Shown here piece after piece: positions 22,388 through 27,219 of a stretch of 27,219 nt of DNA. Position numbers and translations under genes: made by a program. How positions within the stretch are numbered: position 1 is the first letter of the stretch; each line of letters starts with the position of its first letter. The notes under the pieces are model-generated. The model was not told where the DNA came from. It saw only the letters and a list, made by a program, of their open reading frames with translations, and did no database searches. The stretch comes from DATLYH01 sp035575035 (lineage in GTDB: Bacteria; Planctomycetota; Planctomycetia; Gemmatales; Gemmataceae), in assembly GCA_035575035.1 (NCBI GenBank), contig DATLYH010000286.1:1-27219 (forward strand), in the 5' to 3' direction.

Positions 22388-23284
22388 ATGCCGGATTATG
22401 TGGTCATCGCTACCTGGCCGTTCGGTCAGACCGCCGTCAAGGCCGCAGCGCCGCTGCTGGAACAGGGCAAGCCAGCGCTGGATGCCGCCCTGGCCGGGGC
22501 TCAGGCCGTCGAGGACGATCCCCGGGTCAACTCGGTCGGCTACGGCGGGCTCCCCAACTCGATCGGCACCGTGCAGTTGGATGCTTGCGTCATGGACGGG
22601 CAGACGCTGAACTGCGGCGGCGTGGCGGCGCTGGAAAACGTGCGCCACCCGGCCGCCCTGGCCCGGCGCGTCATGGAAAAAACCCCGCATGTCCTCTTGG
22701 TCGGCGAGGGCGCCCGGTTGTTCGCCCTGGAGCAAGGTTTTCCCCTGCAGGAGCTGCTCACGCCGGAGAGCCTGGCCGAGTGGGCCAGGCGCCGGCCAAA
22801 AGGGCCCCGCCCCGGGGAGGGGCCGCCGCCTGAGGGACATGACACCGTCACCGTGCTGGCCCTGGACACCAAGGGGTCGCTCGGCGGCGTCTGCACAACG
22901 TCGGGCCTGGCGCACAAACTGCCGGGCCGGGTCGGCGACTCGCCGTTGATCGGAGCGGGGCTGTACGTCGATAACACCGCGGGGGCGGCGGGGGCAACCG
23001 GGGTGGGCGAGGAGATCATCCGGGCCGGCGGCAGCCTGCTGATCGTGGAGGCAATGCGGGCCGGCCGTACGCCGCAGGAAGCATGCGAGCAGGCGATCCG
23101 GCGGATCAATGCCGTGGCGGTGCGCCGCGGCGTCCATCCAGCGCGGGTGGCTTTTCTGGCGCTGGATCCCAAGGGTCGAGTCGGGGCAGCTTGCACGGCG
23201 CGGACCAACTTTCAGTACGCCATCGCTCGCCCGGGCAAGGTGGAGTTGGTCAAGGCGCGCGAGATCGGCCCAGAAGGGAAATGA
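22388..23284 (+). CDS. N4-(beta-N-acetylglucosaminyl)-L-asparaginase family Ntn hydrolase
   Basis: The 298-residue protein belongs to the glycosylasparaginase/isoaspartyl peptidase family. These enzymes self-cleave before a Thr nucleophile and hydrolyse the GlcNAc-Asn bond or related beta-aspartyl amides. The cleavage site is HDTVTVLALD, placing the nucleophile at Thr153. Downstream are GGVCTTSGLAHKLPGRVGDSPLIGAGLYVDN and a glycine-rich GAAGATGVGE turn. The alpha part has NSVGYGGLPN and ALENVRHPAALAR. No signal peptide is seen, so it is probably cytoplasmic, unlike the lysosomal human enzyme. ATG 22388 is preceded by AAGGAG 9 nt upstream; the frame extends ten codons further 5' without a better site. 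The substrate is not shown by the sequence. It is convergent with the HEAT gene across a tandem repeat. Confidence 0.92.
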   Translation: MPDYVVIATWPFGQTAVKAAAPLLEQGKPALDAALAGAQAVEDDPRVNSVGYGGLPNSIGTVQLDACVMDGQTLNCGGVAALENVRHPAALARRVMEKTPHVLLVGEGARLFALEQGFPLQELLTPESLAEWARRRPKGPRPGEGPPPEGHDTVTVLALDTKGSLGGVCTTSGLAHKLPGRVGDSPLIGAGLYVDNTAGAAGATGVGEEIIRAGGSLLIVEAMRAGRTPQEACEQAIRRINAVAVRRGVHPARVAFLALDPKGRVGAACTARTNFQYAIARPGKVELVKAREIGPEGK

Positions 23285-23318
23285 GCGCTGCCTCACTCCG
23301 ACGGCAGAGGCCTTACTG

Positions 23319-23458
23319 CCAGCCCGGAGCGCCAGCGCCGGGGGACATTCCTACCAGCCCGACGCATTCGCGCCGGGGGACGTTCCTACCAGCCCGGAGC
23401 ATTCGCGCCGGGGGACGTTCCTACCAGCCCGGAGCGCCAGCGACGGGGAATGGCTACG
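23319..23458. repeat. Four tandem 35-bp repeats between convergent genes
   Basis: Copies begin at 23319, 23354, 23389 and 23424, an exact 35-bp period. Each opens CCAGCCCG(G)A and has a GCGC-centred near-palindrome flanked by CCCGG and CCGGGG. The fourth copy diverges towards its end and touches the last codons of the HEAT gene. There are no spacers. Serial hairpins could help stop transcription from both sides. Confidence 0.9.
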
Positions 23459-24584
23459 GCATAGTCTGAATCTTCTTGATGGCCAAGGCGGCGGCTTCGC
23501 GGATCTCGGCCTGGGCTTCCTGCGTCGCCCGGGTCAGGGCGGGTACGGCATCCTTGGCCTCTGGACCAATGTTGCCCAGCGCCCGGATAGCGGCCAGGCG
23601 CACCTCGGTGACGCTTTCCTTCAGCTGCTCCAGCAGGGCGGGGACGGCGGCGGCTGCCTCCTTGCCCTGGCCGCCGACTGCGTAGATGGCCTGACAGCGA
23701 ACCGCCCGGTCGGGGTCCTTCATCGCCTCCTGGAGGGCCGGCAGCGCCGCGCGGGCCTCGGGGCCAAGCTCGCTTAGGGCCGCCGCCGCCGACCGGCGCA
23801 CTTCCACGTTCTGGTCCTTGAGTGCCTTGGCCAGCACGGGGATGGCCGGGGCAGCATCCTTGCCCAGCCGGCCGACGACCCGGGCCAGGGCCACCCGCGC
23901 TTCCGCCGGGGCCTCGGCGTCGCCCAGCGTCTCGACCAAAGCCGGCAAGGACTCAACGGCTGACTCGGTGCCGCCGATGCGGACCAGGGCCAGGGCGGCG
24001 AACCCGCGGCTGAAGCGGTCGCCGGTCCGGTCCTTGAGCGCTTCGAGGAGGGCGGGCAGGGCCTCCTTGGCGTCGGGGCCGATCCGTCCCAAAGTCTCGG
24101 CGGCGGCAGCGCGGATGCCGGCATGCTTGTCCTTCAGCGCCGCTGCCAGCTCCGGTACCGCCAGCCGCGCCGGCGGCCCGACCCGGCCCAGCGCCAGGGC
24201 CGCCGCCTCGCGGACCTTCTCGGATTTGTCCCTTTTCAGGGCGGTGATCAGCGAATCAATCACTTCCGGGGCGTCGAGGTTGGCTTCCACGACCCGGGCC
24301 CACATCCGCCCCAGCAGCTGGGCCGCTGCGACCCGGTTATCTTCGTCGGGATCCCTCTCCAGGGCGCGACAGATGCCGGGGAGCACATTCCGCACCTTGG
24401 GCCCGACCTGCTCCAGCACAATCAGGGCGGCCCGGCGGCGCTTCGGTTCCTTGTCGCTGTGGAGCAGCTCCAGCCACTCCGAGGTCTTTTTACCGAGCAC
24501 GGTGGGATTCTCATCCTGCGCGGCCGTGGGGAGGGCTGCGGCGGTGGCGGTCAGCAGGGCCACAATGAGCGAGCGGCGCAACAT
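23454..24584 (-). CDS. Exported HEAT-repeat protein
   Basis: The 376-residue protein has a signal peptide (MLRRSLIVALLTATAAALPTAAQ, cleavage near 22-23). It then has about eight HEAT/PBS-type helical repeats of 35-40 residues with motifs such as VREAAALALGRVGPPA, IRAAAAETLGRIGPDA, VRRSAAAALSELGPEA and VRLAAIRALGNIGPEA. This is a protein-interaction solenoid with no catalytic motif. Planctomycetes encode many exported proteins of this kind and their partners are mostly unknown. GGAGG lies 7 nt before the ATG. It is transcribed divergently from the MFS gene (168-bp gap) and convergently with the asparaginase gene. Confidence 0.9.
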   Translation of the reverse strand: MLRRSLIVALLTATAAALPTAAQDENPTVLGKKTSEWLELLHSDKEPKRRRAALIVLEQVGPKVRNVLPGICRALERDPDEDNRVAAAQLLGRMWARVVEANLDAPEVIDSLITALKRDKSEKVREAAALALGRVGPPARLAVPELAAALKDKHAGIRAAAAETLGRIGPDAKEALPALLEALKDRTGDRFSRGFAALALVRIGGTESAVESLPALVETLGDAEAPAEARVALARVVGRLGKDAAPAIPVLAKALKDQNVEVRRSAAAALSELGPEARAALPALQEAMKDPDRAVRCQAIYAVGGQGKEAAAAVPALLEQLKESVTEVRLAAIRALGNIGPEAKDAVPALTRATQEAQAEIREAAALAIKKIQTMP

Positions 24585-24752
24585 GGCAGGACCTCCGGCG
24601 GGTGGCAGACTTCACCTCGAAAGATTAGTTTCCTGAGCCGTCTTCTCACCGGCAAGATCATCCCTTCCCTGAGAGAACGGCTGGCTTTGCCCGGACCGTT
24701 GCCGTACACTCCCTACGCCGCCCTCGATCCGGCCGGAGGTTTCCCAGCTGTC

Positions 24753-26228
24753 ATGCCATACCCCCGCGGGGCTGCCTGGAAGTGGTGGGTCTGCGGCCTG
24801 TTGCTGCTGGCCACCCTGATCAATTACATGGACCGGCTGACGCTCAACCAGACCGCCAAGCGCATCATGGAGGAGGTCGGTTTCGACGAGCGCGGCTACG
24901 GCGACCTGGAGTCCGCCTTCGCCTACGCCTTTGCTTTGGGCGCCATCCTCAGCGGCTGGCTGGCCGATCGCATCAACGTCCGCTGGCTGTACCCAGCCGC
25001 CGTTCTCGCCTGGTCAGCGGCTGGGTTCGCGACCGGCCTGGTTTCGGGATTCTTGGGCCTGCTGGCTTGCCGTTTTCTCCTGGGCCTGGCCGAGGCCGGC
25101 CACTGGCCCTGCGCTCTACGGACCACGCAGCATATCCTGCCGCCGTCCGAGCGGTCGATGGGCAACAGCATCCTGCAAAGCGGGGCCGCTGTCGGTGCTG
25201 TGCTCACGCCGTTACTGATCCTGGCCCTGCCCCAGGGACCGGGCAGCTGGCGCTATCCCTTCTTGCTCGTGGGAACCGCCGGGGTCGGCTGGGTATTGCT
25301 GTGGCTGTCCAGCGTCCGCGCCACCGACCTGAAGATGGGCCAGGTAACGGCCTCCCCTGCGCCGGCCCGTCTCCTCGTGGCGTTGGCGGTCCTTTTCGGC
25401 GTGAAGAGGGCGGTCCGCCTGGTGCCCGACGCCCCAGCCGGACTGCCGTTGACGGCAAGCTTCATCGTCAGCGCGGTCGGGATCGTCCTCGTGCTCCGCT
25501 GGCTCCGCGCCGGCACGACGGCCGATCCGGAACCTGGTCCAGACCGGGCTACCTTTCGAAGGCGGCTCGGGGTGTTGGTGGTTGTCGTAATCTTGATCAA
25601 CGGGACCTGGCATTTCTTCCGGGCCTGGCTCCCTTTGTTCTTGCAGAAACAGCATGACTACAGCGAGAGCTTCATGAACTGGTTCATGCTGGCCTACTAC
25701 GTTTCCACGGACGCCGGGACCCTGACCGCTGGTGCGATGACCCTGGCCCTTGTCCGCCGAGGCTTCCCGCTCCACAGTAGCCGGTTGCTCGTATTCGGGG
25801 CGTGCGCGCTGCTCTGCACTCTGGGTGTGGTTGCCGCCTTTTTGCCGGGCGGTCTGCTTCTGCTCGGCGTCCTTCTGGTGACGGGCTTCGGGGCGTTGGG
25901 CCTGTTCCCCAACTATTACGCGTTCAGTCAGGAGCTAACCGCGCGGCATCAGGGCAAGGTGACGGGGGCCCTGGGGTGCAGCTGCTGGCTGGCCGTGGCG
26001 CCGATCCACGAGGCGGTCGGCGATTTGGTTAAACAGACGGGCTCCTACGCCGCGGGGATAGCGGTGGCGGGGTTCGCCCCGCTGCTGGCTGCGGGCGCCC
26101 TGGCCTGGTTCTGGGGAAGAGATTCCTTGGTCGAGTCGCTCACGGCCTCTGGCGCAGCGCCTCTTCCGTCCGCCGCACCAACTCTTGCAGGAACGCGGTG
26201 CCCTCCCGCTGGGCATCGTGGCCCGTGA
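24753..26228 (+). CDS. MFS transporter, anion:cation symporter (ACS) type
   Basis: The 491-residue protein has about twelve TM helices and a central cytoplasmic loop. The N-terminal half shows INYMDRLTLNQTAKRIMEE, YGDLESAFAYAFALGAILSGWLADRINVRW (the MFS loop 2-3 motif) and GLAEAGHWPCALRTTQ, patterns of the hexuronate/phthalate/tartrate ACS family. Substrates are usually organic acids or sugar acids; this one cannot be read from sequence. The same frame is open far upstream, antisense to the HEAT gene. I placed the start at ATG 24753, just before the first helix, with GGAGG 13 nt upstream (rather far). The last 39 or so residues are not hydrophobic and are encoded opposite the end of the neighbouring MBL gene, an 89-bp tail-to-tail overlap. 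Confidence 0.88.
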   Translation: MPYPRGAAWKWWVCGLLLLATLINYMDRLTLNQTAKRIMEEVGFDERGYGDLESAFAYAFALGAILSGWLADRINVRWLYPAAVLAWSAAGFATGLVSGFLGLLACRFLLGLAEAGHWPCALRTTQHILPPSERSMGNSILQSGAAVGAVLTPLLILALPQGPGSWRYPFLLVGTAGVGWVLLWLSSVRATDLKMGQVTASPAPARLLVALAVLFGVKRAVRLVPDAPAGLPLTASFIVSAVGIVLVLRWLRAGTTADPEPGPDRATFRRRLGVLVVVVILINGTWHFFRAWLPLFLQKQHDYSESFMNWFMLAYYVSTDAGTLTAGAMTLALVRRGFPLHSSRLLVFGACALLCTLGVVAAFLPGGLLLLGVLLVTGFGALGLFPNYYAFSQELTARHQGKVTGALGCSCWLAVAPIHEAVGDLVKQTGSYAAGIAVAGFAPLLAAGALAWFWGRDSLVESLTASGAAPLPSAAPTLAGTRCPPAGHRGP

Positions 26229-27219
26229 ACACGTGGTCGGGCTTGAACGGCAGCACCTGGTCACGCACCACCCGGAGCACCGCGGCCGCCTTCTCCCGGT
26301 CGCCCCAACATCGGTTCAGGATGCCTTGGCGGTCGAACCCGAGGTCGCCCGTGAAGGCGATGCGCTTGCCGCCAAGGTCCATCAGGTAGATCACCGAGTC
26401 GAAGCTGTGCCCGGGGACGAACACCGCCCGGACGCGCTGGCCGCTCACCGTAAACTCCGCCTCGTCGCCGGCGCGAGCCAGCGGCAGCGGTTGATCAACG
26501 CGGCACGGCGGCCAGATGCCGTAGTCGCTCCAGGTCGGCGTCAGCCAGGTGGCACTGAACGCCGCCGTCGCCGGGGCCACCACCCGCAGCCCCCGCGCCC
26601 GCCACAGGTAGGCGGCGCCGAGGTGGTCGCCGTGCGTGTGCGACAAGAGGACATGGTGCACGTCCTTGGACTCGACCCCCGCCGCCCGCACGCGCTGCCA
26701 GGTGAGCGGCACCGCTGACGTGCCGCCCGCGTCCACGAGGAACGCCCCCCCTTTCGCCTTTACCAGCCAGATGTCGCCGACGTAGGCATGCTCTGGACCG
26801 ACCCGGCCGACCACGTACACCGGCACACCCTCGAAGACCGGCCGGTTCGGCTCCTTCGCCGGCGGCACCTCGGCCACCGGCAGCGCCGTCTTCCAGAGCA
26901 CCGCGCCGCCGTCGTCGATGGCCCACACCTCCCCGCCCTGGGTCCCGAGGACGGCGGACCGGCCGTCGTCGGCCCAGCGCACCCGCGCGGGCTGCCCCAC
27001 CGGCAGGCGCTGCCGGACCGTACCGTCCCGCCCGACCAAGTAGGTCGTGCCGTCCCAGCAGGAGACCAGGGCGCGGTCGCCGTCGGGGTGAACGCTGAGG
27101 TCGCTGACGGCGTCGGGGAAGTGCCAGGCGTCGGTCCACGCCCGGCGGCGCACGTCGTAGAGGAAGATGACGTTCGCGCCGGGGTCGGCCGGCAGCCAGG
27201 CGCGCCCGGCGAGGCCGCG
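26140..27219 (-). CDS. Beta-propeller-like repeats fused to a metallo-beta-lactamase-fold hydrolase (5' end outside window)
   Basis: The frame stays open to the window edge, so the 359 residues seen are the C-terminal part. The first 100 or so contain propeller-type repeats (SDLSVHPDGDRALVSCWDG, VWAIDDGGAVLWKTAL) like WD40/PQQ blades. A metallo-beta-lactamase domain follows. Zinc ligands are visible: SHTHGDHLG (HxHxDH at 26623-26640), a His in VPGHSFDSVIY, an Asp in FTGDLGFD and a terminal His in VFTGHD. These enzymes are hydrolases such as thiolesterases, lactonases or glyoxalase II; the substrate is unknown. The GTG at 27153 is internal to this open frame and should not be taken as the start. 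Its 3' end overlaps the MFS gene by 89 bp. Confidence 0.82.
   Translation of the reverse strand, partial: RGLAGRAWLPADPGANVIFLYDVRRRAWTDAWHFPDAVSDLSVHPDGDRALVSCWDGTTYLVGRDGTVRQRLPVGQPARVRWADDGRSAVLGTQGGEVWAIDDGGAVLWKTALPVAEVPPAKEPNRPVFEGVPVYVVGRVGPEHAYVGDIWLVKAKGGAFLVDAGGTSAVPLTWQRVRAAGVESKDVHHVLLSHTHGDHLGAAYLWRARGLRVVAPATAAFSATWLTPTWSDYGIWPPCRVDQPLPLARAGDEAEFTVSGQRVRAVFVPGHSFDSVIYLMDLGGKRIAFTGDLGFDRQGILNRCWGDREKAAAVLRVVRDQVLPFKPDHVFTGHDAQREGTAFLQELVRRTEEALRQRP

Noticed and set aside
21880..22389. 169-codon minus-strand ORF and smaller ones opposite it
   Set aside because: They read through tandem palindromes and have Arg/Pro/Gly-rich, non-domain peptides.
23319..23458. CRISPR array
   Set aside because: The 35-bp units are directly adjacent with no spacers, and there are no cas genes in the window; it is a tandem repeat.
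24123..24752. N-terminal extension of the MFS protein by about 210 residues
   Set aside because: The extension is antisense to the HEAT-repeat gene, has no MFS features, and a suitable ATG precedes the first TM helix.
1..27219. tRNA, rRNA or known riboswitch
   Set aside because: No cloverleaf-like segments, rRNA signatures or recognisable riboswitch cores were seen when reading the intergenic regions; no covariance search could be run.

Overview
The window looks like chromosomal DNA of a planctomycete, most likely a relative of Gemmata. It is very G+C rich. The ClpS is a divergent form of the kind I associate with planctomycetes, and there are FHA-GAF-PP2C signalling proteins. An LPS-export type protein points to an outer membrane. 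Several families of short palindromic repeats lie between and inside genes. The placement rests on protein character and repeat style only; no rRNA, tRNA, plasmid, phage or complete insertion sequence was seen.

Left half (about 0.07-13.5 kb): every gene reads on the minus strand. In transcription order they are: a multi-spanning membrane protein (possibly GT-C-like), a membrane-anchored dual-specificity phosphatase, a probable terminator, purA, an Rpn/PD-(D/E)XK-like protein, uppS, cdsA, phoH, a shortened PgpH/YqfF-type HD phosphodiesterase, two tandem FHA-GAF-PP2C phosphatases, and clpS. This is mostly housekeeping: AMP synthesis, isoprenoid carrier and phospholipid precursors, RNA and cyclic-dinucleotide signalling, and protein turnover. 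Two paralogous signalling phosphatases are set among them.

Divergent point (13.52-14.04 kb): sigma70-like promoters face outward, one for the leftward membrane-protein gene and one for rightward kdsD.

Right half (14.04-27.2 kb): kdsD (the Kdo pathway of LPS) is followed after 33 bp by a very large LptC/LptA (OstA)-like protein. This recalls the kdsD-lptC-lptA linkage of proteobacteria. Next come an orphan PAS-rich hybrid histidine kinase with receiver and HPt domains, and a glycosylasparaginase-type Ntn hydrolase. Convergent to that is an exported HEAT-repeat protein. An MFS transporter of the anion:cation symporter type follows. It overlaps tail to tail with a propeller/metallo-beta-lactamase gene that runs off the right edge.

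The most unusual signal is the repeats. At least five palindromic or tandem families occur: a G-rich palindrome, a CCGGCCGG palindrome, an inverted/55-bp tandem element, a 35-bp tandem array, and two heptamer-armed inverted repeats. They are not confined to intergenic DNA. They also sit in frame inside the catalytic domain of the hybrid kinase, inside the LptA-like protein, at the N-terminus of KdsD and at the C-terminus of the phosphatase. This resembles the in-frame Rickettsia palindromic elements and is the best candidate here for something undescribed.
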